Below are positions 16,818-25,721 of a stretch of DNA of 64,000 bases, in pieces. The first letter of the stretch is position 1, and each line of letters starts with the position of its first letter. The notes beneath the pieces are model-generated. The model saw only the letters and a list, made by a program, of their open reading frames with translations. It made no database searches and had not been told where the DNA came from. The DNA is taken from NCBI GenBank assembly GCA_035380245.1, contig DAOSXA010000004.1:1-64000 (forward strand), in the 5' to 3' direction. The translations under genes and the position numbers were made by a program. This stretch comes from Candidatus Zixiibacteriota bacterium. GTDB lineage: Bacteria; Zixibacteria; MSB-5A5; GN15; FEB-12.

Positions 16818-17432
16818 ATGGACGACAAGCTTTTGAATAACTACCTGGTGCCAATGGTGGTCGAACAGACCGGCCGGGGCGAGCGGGCTTACGACATATT
16901 CTCGCGACTGCTCAAGGACCGGATCATCTTCATCGGTTCACCGATCGATGATCAAGTGGCCAACCTGGTGATCGCCCAGATGCTCTTCCTCGAAGCGGAA
17001 GACCCCGAGAAAGATATTTTCGTGTATATCAACTCACCGGGTGGTTCGGTAACGGCCGGCATGGCGATTTACGACACGATGCAGTTCATCAAGCCGGATG
17101 TCACCACCACTTGTATGGGTATCGCCGCCTCCATGGGCGCTTTCCTGCTCACGGCAGGAACCAAAGGAAAACGGGCCGCCCTGCCGAACAGCCGCGTGAT
17201 GATTCACCAGCCGCTGGCCGGCACTCAGGGACAGGTTTCCGATATCGTCATTATGACCGAGGAGTTCAGCCGAACCAAGAAGCGCCTGAACGACCTCCTC
17301 GTCCACCACACCGGACAACCGTTGGAACGAATTGAAAAAGACACCGACCGGAACTTCTTCATGTCACCGGAAGAGGCTAAGGAATACGGCATCATTGATA
17401 AGGTGTACGAGTTCCAGCGCCAGGAAAAATAG
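16818..17432 (+). CDS. clpP: ATP-dependent Clp protease proteolytic subunit
   Basis: Serine peptidase forming the double-heptamer chamber fed by ClpX. The 204-residue protein has the whole triad: Ser105 in GIAASMGAFLL, His130 in NSRVMIHQP and Asp175 in EKDTDRNFF. The N-terminal loop (YLVPMVVEQTGRGERAYDIFSRLLKDRIIF) matches the pore-gating region. It sits 52 bp after tig and 52 bp before clpX on the same strand, so all three probably form one unit. Confidence 0.98.
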   Translation: MDDKLLNNYLVPMVVEQTGRGERAYDIFSRLLKDRIIFIGSPIDDQVANLVIAQMLFLEAEDPEKDIFVYINSPGGSVTAGMAIYDTMQFIKPDVTTTCMGIAASMGAFLLTAGTKGKRAALPNSRVMIHQPLAGTQGQVSDIVIMTEEFSRTKKRLNDLLVHHTGQPLERIEKDTDRNFFMSPEEAKEYGIIDKVYEFQRQEK

Positions 17433-17484
17433 TCGGAGTAATAATGGCTCCCGTCACGACGGCGGGAGTCGGGAATAGGATCTC

Positions 17485-18762
17485 ATGCCCCGAGACACCG
17501 ATCAATCCAGGGTGCCGCGCCGTTGTTCATTCTGCGGCAAACCGGCCGGACAGGTACGCCGGCTCTTTTCCGGTTATGAGTCGTTTATCTGTGACGAGTG
17601 CGTTGAACTGTGCAGTGATCTGCTCCACAACGCTCCCGAATCAGCTACCCCCGAGACAATCGGGGTACCGCCGACTCCGGCTGAAATCAAGAATTTCCTC
17701 GACCAGTATGTAATAGGTCAGGAACATGCCAAACGAACTGTCGCGGTAGCCGTTTATAACCACTACAAACGGATCAACTCCCAGTTCGAGGCGAAACTTG
17801 CCGGTCATAAGGCCGATGCCGACGATGTCGAACTCGAGAAATCCAACATTCTTATGCTCGGACCGACCGGAACCGGTAAAACCCTGATCGCCCGCACCCT
17901 GGCCAAATTCCTCAAGGTACCGTTCACCATTGCCGACGCCACGGTGCTCACCGAGGCAGGTTATGTCGGCGAGGATGTCGAAAACATCCTGGTGCGCCTT
18001 TTCCAGGCGGCTAATTTCAGCCAGCAAAAAACCGAACGCGGCATTATCTACATCGACGAACTGGACAAAATCGCCCGCAAGGACGGCAATCCCTCGATTA
18101 CCCGCGATGTCTCCGGCGAAGGCGTTCAACAGGGTCTGCTCAAAATCCTCGAAGGCACCGTCGCCAATATCCCTCCCAAAGGGGGACGCAAACATCCGGA
18201 ACAGGCGTTCGTGCAGATCAACACCAGCAATATCCTGTTCATCTGCGGCGGAGCTTTCGATGGTCTCGATAAAATTATCGCTCGTCGCATGGGGCGCAAT
18301 GTGGTCGGGTTCGAGGCCGAGAAGACCTATATCAACGACAGCTCCCCGGATATTTACGACCATGTCCTGCCGGTCGATCTGATCAACTTCGGTCTGATCC
18401 CGGAATTGGTCGGGCGTATCCCGGTCTCAGCCGCATTGAAACCGCTCTCGGAAGAAGCTCTCCTCAGCATTCTCACCGAGCCGAAAAACGCCCTTACCAA
18501 GCAGTATGCCAAGCTGCTCGAGATGGAAGGGATCAAGCTGAAATTCGATAAGGCCGCCCTGAAAGCAGCCGTCGAGATCGCTCAGGAGCGTAAAACCGGC
18601 GCTCGCGCTCTGCGTTCTATCTTCGAATCGGCCATGCTGGACATTATGTACGATGCGCCGTCGATGCCCGAGACAGCCGAGATTGTTATCACGGCCGCCA
18701 CGATCAAAAACGGCAAAAAGCCCAAGATCATAACCCATTCTGAAAAGAAGAAGGCCGGTTGA
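17485..18762 (+). CDS. clpX: ATP-dependent Clp protease ATP-binding subunit ClpX
   Basis: AAA+ unfoldase that delivers proteins to ClpP. 425 residues. The N-terminal C4 zinc domain is intact (CSFCGKPAGQ ... CDECVELC, residues 13-42). Walker A is GPTGTGKTLIARTLA (near 125), the pore loop GYVGED (near 157), Walker B GIIYIDELDKIA (near 183), and sensor 2 lies in the TGARALRSI block (near 370). The IGF-type ClpP-binding loop region is RKHPEQAFVQINTSNILFICGGAF and after. Stop is followed by a strong terminator. Confidence 0.98.
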   Translation: MPRDTDQSRVPRRCSFCGKPAGQVRRLFSGYESFICDECVELCSDLLHNAPESATPETIGVPPTPAEIKNFLDQYVIGQEHAKRTVAVAVYNHYKRINSQFEAKLAGHKADADDVELEKSNILMLGPTGTGKTLIARTLAKFLKVPFTIADATVLTEAGYVGEDVENILVRLFQAANFSQQKTERGIIYIDELDKIARKDGNPSITRDVSGEGVQQGLLKILEGTVANIPPKGGRKHPEQAFVQINTSNILFICGGAFDGLDKIIARRMGRNVVGFEAEKTYINDSSPDIYDHVLPVDLINFGLIPELVGRIPVSAALKPLSEEALLSILTEPKNALTKQYAKLLEMEGIKLKFDKAALKAAVEIAQERKTGARALRSIFESAMLDIMYDAPSMPETAEIVITAATIKNGKKPKIITHSEKKKAG

Positions 18763-18794
18763 TTTTCAAGTCGACCACGGCTTAAAACGTCAAA

Positions 18795-18826
18795 GCCGTC
18801 CGCCTGAACCGGCGGGCGGCTTTTTT
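18795..18826 (+). terminator. Intrinsic terminator after clpX
   Basis: GCCGTCCGCC / GGCGGGCGGC stem (18795-18804, 18811-18820; one G-U pair), 6-nt loop, then TTTTTT. A strong, classic terminator closing tig-clpP-clpX. Confidence 0.85.
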
Positions 18827-18898
18827 AATAAGCTCCCACGAACAGTTCGCAAGTTAACGTTGGCCCCGGGTTGTATAACTCATATATTGACGGGACTT

Positions 18899-20224
18899 AT
18901 GAAGATTTTAACCAGGTACATACTCCGCGAACATATTGGGCCGTTCATATTCGCCTTCCTTACGATTACCTTCCTGCTGGTGATCGACCTGGTTCCTAAA
19001 ATCGTCGACAACGTCATCGACAAAGACCTCGAATTGAGTGTGGTTCTTGAGTTGATCGCTCTCAACCTGGCCTGGATGCTGGCATTGTCGGTACCGATGT
19101 CGGTACTGGTGGCCACGTTGATGGCCTTCGGGCGTCTCGGTGGTGATTTCGAAATCACCGCCATCAAAGCTTCCGGCATCAACCTTCTGCGGGTGATCTT
19201 CCCCCTGATGATTGCCGCAGGCGTGATTATGGTCGGGATGATTCAGTTCAACGACCGCATCCTCCCGGACCTGAACAAACGGGCGCGTCTGCTGTGGGGA
19301 GATATTTCCGCGATGCGCCCCACCCTAGTTTTTCGTTCCGGAGCGTTTATCACCGACCTGCCCGGCTTCCTGGTATTGATCGATAAGATCGACCATACCA
19401 CCTCACGAGTGGAGGGAGTCCATATAACCGAGACGAAAGACCGCGAAAAGCCGCGCATTATCACGGCCAAATACGGCTTTCTGGAAATGACCGAACACAA
19501 CACCAACATGCGTTTTACCCTTTACAACGGCGAAATCCATTCGCTGGACCTCAAGGATCCGGCGAATTACCGCAGGGTTGATTTCCAGAATTACGTCATC
19601 AATGTTTCCGATGCCCGCGATGAACTGGTTCGTTCCGAAAGCGAACACCGTAACGACCGCGAGATGGGCATCGCCGACATGCAGGCCAAAGTCGATGCCG
19701 CCGCGGAATCAATGAATCCCTTTCGCGAGCAAATCAATTCATCCATAGCTGCCCGCGTCGATCTGATCCTGTCCGACACCCTCATCTATAACGGACCCGA
19801 GACCGATGACAGCACTCAGGCTTACCAGCACGTTCGCGATCAGGCGGCTCTGCTCTCTCGCCTGGTCGAACGTTCCGAAACACACATCCAGGGACAGGCC
19901 AAAACGGTCAGCAAATACGATCTGGAGATTTATAAAAAATACGCCCTGCCGGCGGCCTCGGTAGCCTTCATCCTGATCGGCGCCCCGCTCGGCATCATGG
20001 CTCGCAAGGGCGGCATGGGAGTGGCGATCGCCATCTCTATCGTCTTGTTCATTCTCTACTGGGCATTCCTCATCGGCGGCGAGGACCTGGCCGACCGGCG
20101 GCTGATGTCGCCGTTCTGGGCAATGTGGGCGGCGAATTTCCTGATGTCCGCTATTGGATTGTATCTGATATTCATAGTTGTCACCGAGCGCCCGTTGCTG
20201 TTGTTTAGCAACATAAAGAAATGA
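18899..20224 (+). CDS. lptF: LPS export permease of the YjgP/YjgQ family (LptF)
   Basis: Inner-membrane subunit of the LptB2FG transporter that lifts lipopolysaccharide towards the outer membrane. The protein is 441 residues, somewhat longer than the common 350-400. It starts MKILTRYILREHIGPFIFAFLTIT, with membrane segments near 15-35, 55-80 and 100-120; a periplasmic beta-jellyroll (about 130-340, including a charged helical stretch EHRNDREMGIADMQ); and three C-terminal segments. The conserved GAPLG block before segment 5 is present. ATG 18899 was chosen over an upstream in-frame TTG because it gives the usual N-terminus. Overlaps lptG by 4 bp. Confidence 0.9.
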   Translation: MKILTRYILREHIGPFIFAFLTITFLLVIDLVPKIVDNVIDKDLELSVVLELIALNLAWMLALSVPMSVLVATLMAFGRLGGDFEITAIKASGINLLRVIFPLMIAAGVIMVGMIQFNDRILPDLNKRARLLWGDISAMRPTLVFRSGAFITDLPGFLVLIDKIDHTTSRVEGVHITETKDREKPRIITAKYGFLEMTEHNTNMRFTLYNGEIHSLDLKDPANYRRVDFQNYVINVSDARDELVRSESEHRNDREMGIADMQAKVDAAAESMNPFREQINSSIAARVDLILSDTLIYNGPETDDSTQAYQHVRDQAALLSRLVERSETHIQGQAKTVSKYDLEIYKKYALPAASVAFILIGAPLGIMARKGGMGVAIAISIVLFILYWAFLIGGEDLADRRLMSPFWAMWAANFLMSAIGLYLIFIVVTERPLLLFSNIKK

Positions 20225-21312
20225 CGCCGATGATAAAGAAACTCGACCGTTACCTCATAAAAGCTTTCCTGTCCTCACTGACTGTCGTGACTCTGGCGGT
20301 TGGCCTGACGATTATCGTCATTAATGCCGTCGAGGAATTGCAGGATTTCATCGACCACGATGTTCCGCTGCTTTCGATCCTGGAGTATTACTTCTACTTC
20401 GGCGGCTGGGTGATCAAATCGTTCATGCCGATGTTCGTGCTCCTGGCGACTCTTTTCTCGATATCGATTCTCGCCCGACGTAACGAGATTCTCGCCATGA
20501 AAGCCTGCGGACGGTCATTGTATCGCCTGACAGCGCCGATTCTGTTGATGTCGATACTTATCGCCGCCGGCCATTTTTATTACAACGAATACGTTTTCCC
20601 TCCCGCCAATCAACGACGAGTCGAAATTAAGGAATTCGTGATCGAGAAACGCTCGCGACAGGCGATCAACCGCGTAAGTAACATCTACCGGCAAATCTCC
20701 AAGGGATATTTCTACACCATCGCGGTCTTTAACGTCGATCGCGGCGAGGGATCCGATATAAGAATCTACAAAGCTGAAGGCGGTCGCATTAGCGAGATCA
20801 CCACTGCCCCCAAAATCGAGTATGTTGATCACCGCTGGATAGCAACCGATGCCGTCGTACGCACTTTCGACCCGAAACGAGGCGAATCGTACCACGAACA
20901 GGCGGTTTTAATCCTCGATGATATCAAGGAAAAACCGACTGATTTCAGCAAGCGGATCGGTAAACCGGAAGACATGGGTTACGACGAACTCAAGGACTAT
21001 ATCGAACTGATGAAACGAACCGGCGGCCCCTACGCTCGCGAGGCGGTCGATCTGAAGGTAAAAATCTCTTATCCGATCTCGTCCTGCATCGTCGTTTTAC
21101 TTTCGATCCCGTTCGCCTCTAATCCGCGGCGCGGCGGGATTGCCGTCTCGATAGCCGTGGGCGCCGGCATTTCTCTGGCGTATTTCGTACTGTTCCGTAC
21201 TCTTCAGTCGGCCGGATATAGTGAGAAAATACCTCAGGAGCTGGCTGTCTGGGGTGTCAACGGTCTCTTTTTTATCATTGGCCTGACTTCATTGATTGCA
21301 GCAAGGAAATAG
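20221..21312 (+). CDS. lptG: LPS export permease of the YjgP/YjgQ family (LptG)
   Basis: Second half of the LptFG heterodimer. 363 residues, begins KKLDRYLIKAFLSSLTVVTLAVGLTIIVIN, with the LARRNEILAMKACGRSLYRLTAPIL coupling block near 90-115, a periplasmic jellyroll (about 130-265) and three C-terminal membrane segments starting IPFAS. The ATGA overlap with lptF indicates coupled synthesis. The F/G names follow gene order; sequence alone does not separate the two paralogues firmly. Their presence implies an LPS-bearing outer membrane. Confidence 0.9.
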   Translation: MTPMIKKLDRYLIKAFLSSLTVVTLAVGLTIIVINAVEELQDFIDHDVPLLSILEYYFYFGGWVIKSFMPMFVLLATLFSISILARRNEILAMKACGRSLYRLTAPILLMSILIAAGHFYYNEYVFPPANQRRVEIKEFVIEKRSRQAINRVSNIYRQISKGYFYTIAVFNVDRGEGSDIRIYKAEGGRISEITTAPKIEYVDHRWIATDAVVRTFDPKRGESYHEQAVLILDDIKEKPTDFSKRIGKPEDMGYDELKDYIELMKRTGGPYAREAVDLKVKISYPISSCIVVLLSIPFASNPRRGGIAVSIAVGAGISLAYFVLFRTLQSAGYSEKIPQELAVWGVNGLFFIIGLTSLIAARK

Positions 21313-21314
21313 CA

Positions 21315-22094
21315 TTGCCTGACCATAACCACGAAAAAAACCGCAAAGCCTGGAACGAGATAGTCCGAATCCATTACGACCATCCCGACTATTGCCTCGA
21401 TGAATTCCTCCGAGGCTGGTCCAGCCTTAAACCAATCGAACTGGATGCGCTGGGGGACGTCAACAACAAGACCCTCCTTCATTTAATGTGTCAGTTCGGA
21501 ATGGACAGCCTTTGTTGGGCGCGCAGAGGTGCAAAAGTCACCGGAGTCGATATCTCGGACGATTCCATTGAGCTGGCCCGCAAACTGGCCGCCAAAACAC
21601 ACCTTAAAGCCGAATTTATCCGATCGGACGTGCTCGACCTGATCGGCAAAATCGACTCCCGATTCGATATCGTTTTTATGTCGCACGGTGTCCTCACCTG
21701 GCTGTCCGACATGAACAAACTTGCCAGGGTCGTAGCGCACTACCTGAAACCGGGCGGGATATTTTTTGTGGTCGACGGTCACCCTATCACCGCCCTTTAT
21801 GAAACCGAGGATGTCGGTTATCTCGATAAGAAACCGGTGACTTATTCCGGCGAAACCGATTATTGTGACCGCGACTATGTAATTCAGTCCGATCTGGTGG
21901 AATTCCAGCATCCGATAGGTGAGATCGTGAACAGCTTCATCGGAGCCGGACTGCGAATTGTCGAGCTTAACGAGTATGATAAGGGCTATTATGCCGTTCG
22001 AGCCGACTGGATCAAGCGGGACAGCTATTGGTATCCGCCGGACGGCCCGCCCCGCTATCCCCTGTTGTTCTCACTCAAGGCGGTGAAACCCTGA
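21315..22094 (+). CDS. Class I SAM-dependent methyltransferase
   Basis: 259 residues, starting at TTG 21315 with AAGGA 8 nt upstream, two bases after the lptG stop. Motif I is LLHLMCQFGMDSLCWARRGAKVTGVDIS (near 50-77), the post-I acid is the Asp of VDIS, and motif II/III regions are FDIVFMSHGVLTWLSD and HYLKPGGIFFVVDG. The C-terminal half carries aromatic blocks (YYAVRADWIKRDSYWYPPDGPP). The substrate cannot be told; small molecules or quinones are possible. Likely co-transcribed with lptFG because of the 2-bp gap, and followed by a terminator. Confidence 0.85.
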   Translation: MPDHNHEKNRKAWNEIVRIHYDHPDYCLDEFLRGWSSLKPIELDALGDVNNKTLLHLMCQFGMDSLCWARRGAKVTGVDISDDSIELARKLAAKTHLKAEFIRSDVLDLIGKIDSRFDIVFMSHGVLTWLSDMNKLARVVAHYLKPGGIFFVVDGHPITALYETEDVGYLDKKPVTYSGETDYCDRDYVIQSDLVEFQHPIGEIVNSFIGAGLRIVELNEYDKGYYAVRADWIKRDSYWYPPDGPPRYPLLFSLKAVKP

Positions 22095-22127
22095 GACATA
22101 TCGAGTTAATCAATAATAGCCATAAAA

Positions 22128-22162
22128 ATAGGGTGGTGCCGCAGCATCACCCTATCGTTTTT
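22128..22162 (+). terminator. Intrinsic terminator after the methyltransferase gene
   Basis: 12-bp hairpin (22128-22139 with 22144-22155, one G-U pair, 4-nt loop) followed by CGTTTTTCC. It lies between convergent genes and may serve both. Confidence 0.8.
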
Positions 22163-22178
22163 CCATCTTAAACTAGGC

Positions 22179-23438
22179 TCAAGTCCCCATTTCCCAGGAG
22201 GCGAGGTACTTGCGCTGTTCCGGGGTGAGGCGGTCGATGGAAATGCCCATCGACTTGAGCTTGAGCGCTGCTATCTGATTGTCAATTTTCTCCGGCACCG
22301 TGTACACCCGTCGTTCGAGTTTTTTGTGATTCTTCACCACGTACTCGGCCGCAAGCGCCTGGTTGGCGAACGACATATCCATCACCATGGCCGGATGGCC
22401 CTCGGCGGCAGTCAGATTGATCAAACGGCCTTCGCCCAAAACGAAAATCCGCTTGCCGTTCAGTACGTATTCCTCGACGTTCGGACGCACCACGCGCCGC
22501 TTCTTGCAGGCTTTGTTGAGCGAGGTCAGATCCAGTTCGACATTGAAATGACCGCTGTTGGCTACAATGGCGCCGTCCTTCATCCGCCTGAAATGTTCCA
22601 TGCGAATGACATTGATATCACCGGTCAGGGTAACGAACAGGTCGCCGACCGCCACCGCCCGCGACATCGGCATCACCCGAAAACCGTCCATCGCCGCTTC
22701 GATCCCGCGTACCGGGTCAACTTCGGTAACGATTACCTCCGCACCCATTCCCTTGGCCTTAAGCGCAACGCCGCGACCGCACCAGCCGTAACCGGCCACG
22801 ACCACGACCGACCCGGCCAGGAGCATGTTGGTGGCGCGAAGAATCCCGTCGATAGTGGATTGCCCGGTGCCGTAACGGTTGTCGAAGAAATGCTTGGTTT
22901 TGGAATCGTTGACGGCGATCACCGGGAACAGCAGTGAGTCGGATTTTGCCATTGCCCGCAGGCGGATTACCCCGGTCGTGGTCTCCTCCGTCCCGGCCAG
23001 CACGCCCGCCGCTAACTCCTTGCGATCAGTGTGCAAGGTCGACACCAGATCGGCGCCGTCATCCATAGTGATATGCGGCTTGAAATCCAGGGCCTGATGA
23101 ATGTGCTTGTAATAGGTCTTGTTGTTCTCGCCCCGTACGGCGAAAACCGGAATGCCGTATTCCTTCACCAGCGCCGCCGCGGTATCGTCCTGTGTCGAGA
23201 GCGGATTCGAAGCGCAGAGGGCGGCGTTGGCGCCGCCGGCTTTGAGTGTCCGCATCAGGTTGGCGGTTTCGGTAGTGACGTGCAGACAACAGGCCAGATT
23301 GATCCCTTTGAGTGGCTTCTCTTTTTTGAAGCGCTCCCGGATCAGCCTCAACACCGGCATGTTCCGTTCAGCCCATTCGATTTTGTCTTTTCCCTTAGCC
23401 GCCAGTTTGATATCGGCGACATCACGTTTAATGGCCAT
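22179..23438 (-). CDS. ahcY: S-adenosylhomocysteine hydrolase
   Basis: Splits SAH into homocysteine and adenosine, relieving product inhibition of methyltransferases; uses tightly bound NAD. About 419 residues, the shorter prokaryotic form. Key blocks: LACCLHVTTETANLMRTLKAGGA, the substrate region ALCASNPLSTQDDTAAAL, DDGADLVSTLH, NDSKTKHFFDNRYGTGQSTIDGI and the NAD fold VVAGYGWCGRGVALKAKGMGAEVIVTE (split). The C-terminus is YLASWEMGT rather than the helical K/Y tail of mammalian forms. ATG 23438 sits 9 nt after AAGGA and 2 bp after the metK stop, so metK-ahcY is an operon. Confidence 0.97.
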   Translation of the reverse strand: MAIKRDVADIKLAAKGKDKIEWAERNMPVLRLIRERFKKEKPLKGINLACCLHVTTETANLMRTLKAGGANAALCASNPLSTQDDTAAALVKEYGIPVFAVRGENNKTYYKHIHQALDFKPHITMDDGADLVSTLHTDRKELAAGVLAGTEETTTGVIRLRAMAKSDSLLFPVIAVNDSKTKHFFDNRYGTGQSTIDGILRATNMLLAGSVVVVAGYGWCGRGVALKAKGMGAEVIVTEVDPVRGIEAAMDGFRVMPMSRAVAVGDLFVTLTGDINVIRMEHFRRMKDGAIVANSGHFNVELDLTSLNKACKKRRVVRPNVEEYVLNGKRIFVLGEGRLINLTAAEGHPAMVMDMSFANQALAAEYVVKNHKKLERRVYTVPEKIDNQIAALKLKSMGISIDRLTPEQRKYLASWEMGT

Positions 23439-23440
23439 GG

Positions 23441-24604
23441 TCAAGCATCCTTTGCCAGTCTGGCTGCCTTGTCGGTTTTTTCCCAGGTAAATTCCGGCTC
23501 GTGACGGCCGAAATGCCCATAGGCCGATGTCGCCGCATAAATCGGCCGCAGCAGCTTGAGCGATTTGATGATCCCGCGCGGGGTCAGGTCGAAATGTTTG
23601 TGAACCAGTTCGGCGATCCGTTCATCCGGTATTTTACCGGTGTCATAGGTGAAAACCGTCAACGACACCGGCTCGGCGACACCGATAGCATAAGCCAGTT
23701 GTACCGTACATTTATCCGCCAGTTTCGCCGCGACGATATTCTTGGCAATATAACGCGCCATATAAGCCGCGGAACGATCCACCTTCGAGGGGTCCTTACC
23801 GGAGAAAGCACCACCGCCGTGGGTTGCCATACCGCCGTAAGTGTCCACGATAATTTTGCGTCCGGTCATGCCGGTATCCGATTGCGGTCCGCCGATCACG
23901 AACTTTCCGGTCGGATTGATCAGAATTCGGGTCTTGCGGTCCATGAGTCGAGCCGGAATCATCGGTTTGATTATCTTTTCGATAATGGCCTGAACCGCAT
24001 CTTTGGAGATCTTTTTACCCGTTCGATCCAGAATATCACTGGAATGTTGAGTAGAAATAACCACACATTCCACCCGATGCGGCTTCCCCGCCCGATACTC
24101 GATCGTCACCTGCGACTTACCGTCGGGTCCGAGGAACGGCAGGATATGCCGTTTGCGCACCTGAGCGAGACGACGCGTCAACTTGTGCGCCAGCATGATC
24201 GGCATCGGCATCAACTCTTTCGTCTCCCGGCAGGCATAGCCGGTCATGAGACCCTGATCACCCGCGCCGCCGGTGTCGACACCCTGTGCGATGTCGGGCG
24301 ATTGTGCCCCGATGGCATTGAGAATGGCACAGGAATCATAAGAGAAACCGTGCGAGGAATCGACATAGCCGATTTCCCTGACCACCCTTCGCACCAGTTC
24401 GTGAATATCGACATAGGCGGTGGTGGTGATTTCGCCGCCGACAATCACCAATCCCATGGTTACGAACGTTTCACAGGCCACTCGGCCGAAGCGGTCCTGG
24501 CGAAGAACTTCATCGAGCACCTCATCCGAGATACGGTCACTCAGTTTATCCGGATGTCCCTCGGTTACCGATTCCGATGTAAACAGGAAATCTTTTGCGA
24601 TCAT
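23441..24604 (-). CDS. metK: S-adenosylmethionine synthetase
   Basis: Makes SAM from methionine and ATP. 387 residues with all signatures: FTSESVTEGHPDKLSDRISD, the ATP loop GAGDQGLMTGYA (near 119), GKSQVTIEY, FVIGGPQSDTGMTGRKIIVD and GGGAFSGKDPSKVDRSAAYMA (near 270, split). ATG 24604 follows AAGGAG. It lies 59 bp downstream of the nucleotidyltransferase gene and just upstream of ahcY. I looked for a SAM or SAH riboswitch in the short leader and saw none. Confidence 0.98.
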   Translation of the reverse strand: MIAKDFLFTSESVTEGHPDKLSDRISDEVLDEVLRQDRFGRVACETFVTMGLVIVGGEITTTAYVDIHELVRRVVREIGYVDSSHGFSYDSCAILNAIGAQSPDIAQGVDTGGAGDQGLMTGYACRETKELMPMPIMLAHKLTRRLAQVRKRHILPFLGPDGKSQVTIEYRAGKPHRVECVVISTQHSSDILDRTGKKISKDAVQAIIEKIIKPMIPARLMDRKTRILINPTGKFVIGGPQSDTGMTGRKIIVDTYGGMATHGGGAFSGKDPSKVDRSAAYMARYIAKNIVAAKLADKCTVQLAYAIGVAEPVSLTVFTYDTGKIPDERIAELVHKHFDLTPRGIIKSLKLLRPIYAATSAYGHFGRHEPEFTWEKTDKAARLAKDA

Positions 24605-24663
24605 TTCATGATCTCCTTAAGAAAACCACCGATGAGGGGAAAAGATGGCTGGACGGACGGAGA

Positions 24664-25638
24664 CTAATCGTAGTCGACCTCCGAAGAATCACCCACATTG
24701 AGCACCTGTGAAGTCCCTTTCACGGTGGTATTCATCCCGACCAGGGAACGTTCGATCACGGCATTGTCGATACTGGCTCCGGTCGAGATAATTGAATTCT
24801 TGATAATACAGCGGTGCACCTCGGCGCCGTCGGCAATCGACACGTACGGTCCAATCACCGATTCGGACACTTTCGCCCCCGGAGCGATGTACACCGGCGG
24901 AACGATTGTCACTCCTTCAGGGGGAGAAGTCGGAGGCAGTTTCATCAGAAAATGACGATTAGTCGCCAACACCGCTTCTTTTTTACCGCAGTCGTACCAC
25001 TGCTTCACTTCAAAAGCCCGGAAACGAGCACCGTTGTCGATCATCGTTTCGAGGGCATCGGTGAGCTGTATCTCTCCCCGGGTTCGGCGACCGGATACGA
25101 CCAGGTCGTTAAGAGCCTGTTTAAGCTCGGAGGAATCATAGAAATAATAAAGACCGATCAAAGCCAGATTGGTCCTGGGTTCGGCTGGTTTCTCCTGCAG
25201 GCTTACGACCATGCCGTCCTTGACTTCGGCCACTCCGAATCGTTGGGGATCATCGACCTGTCGCACTCCCAGGATATTCTCTTTATGTCTGATCAGTTCC
25301 TTCAGGTCGCATTCGACAATCGTATCCCCAAGAATAACGAGCACCGGGCCGTCGCCGACATGGAGTAATCCCTGCTGTACGGCATAACCAAGTCCGAGAA
25401 GGCGATCCTGCCAGACAAAAGTCGCCTTGAAGTCGTAATTTTCCTCGACGAACTGCCGAATCTGACTCCCCTTATGGCCAATAACGAAAATAACTTCTTC
25501 GGGATTTAAGGCCAGAAGCGGGTCCAGCACATAGGACAAAATAGTCTTCTCCGCAACGCGAAGAAGCGGCTTCGGCTTTGACAATGTGTGCGGCCGCAGG
25601 CGTGTCCCGACACCGGCCACCGGAATTATAACTTTCAC
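24664..25638 (-). CDS. Sugar-phosphate nucleotidyltransferase with left-handed beta-helix tail
   Basis: 324 residues. The N-terminal Rossmann-like domain opens with VIIPVAGVGTRLRPHTLSKPKPLL (GxGTRxRPxT...PKPLL pyrophosphorylase signature), continues VIFVIGHKGSQIRQFVEENY and has the metal Asp in GPVLVILGDTIVEC. About residues 245-310 form hexapeptide turns (VYIAPGAKVSESVIGPYVSI ... CIIKNSIISTGASI) of a left-handed beta-helix. This resembles RmlA-long/GlmU-like enzymes that make dTDP- or UDP-sugars; the base and sugar are not certain. A dTDP-glucose role is plausible, but no rml genes lie nearby. It has its own promoter, and metK follows. Confidence 0.88.
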   Translation of the reverse strand: MKVIIPVAGVGTRLRPHTLSKPKPLLRVAEKTILSYVLDPLLALNPEEVIFVIGHKGSQIRQFVEENYDFKATFVWQDRLLGLGYAVQQGLLHVGDGPVLVILGDTIVECDLKELIRHKENILGVRQVDDPQRFGVAEVKDGMVVSLQEKPAEPRTNLALIGLYYFYDSSELKQALNDLVVSGRRTRGEIQLTDALETMIDNGARFRAFEVKQWYDCGKKEAVLATNRHFLMKLPPTSPPEGVTIVPPVYIAPGAKVSESVIGPYVSIADGAEVHRCIIKNSIISTGASIDNAVIERSLVGMNTTVKGTSQVLNVGDSSEVDYD

Positions 25639-25665
25639 GATATACCCTTCCGCTTAGCTCGCCCC

Positions 25666-25694
25666 ATTTTAGATGATCGCCTGCGGCGTATCAA
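25666..25694 (-). promoter_or_regulatory. Candidate promoter for the nucleotidyltransferase-metK-ahcY unit
   Basis: On the minus strand: TTGATA (25694-25689), 17-bp spacer, TAAAAT (25671-25666). The start would be about 20 nt upstream of the ATG at 25638. Confidence 0.55.
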
Positions 25695-25721
25695 GGTTTA
25701 TTTGACTTTTTACGAGATATG

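Noticed and set aside
24605..24663. SAM or SAH riboswitch before metK
   Set aside because: The leader is only 59 bp and shows no conserved riboswitch pattern.
23501..24667. A 388-codon plus-strand open frame opposite metK
   Set aside because: metK is unmistakable; the antisense frame has no recognisable motif.
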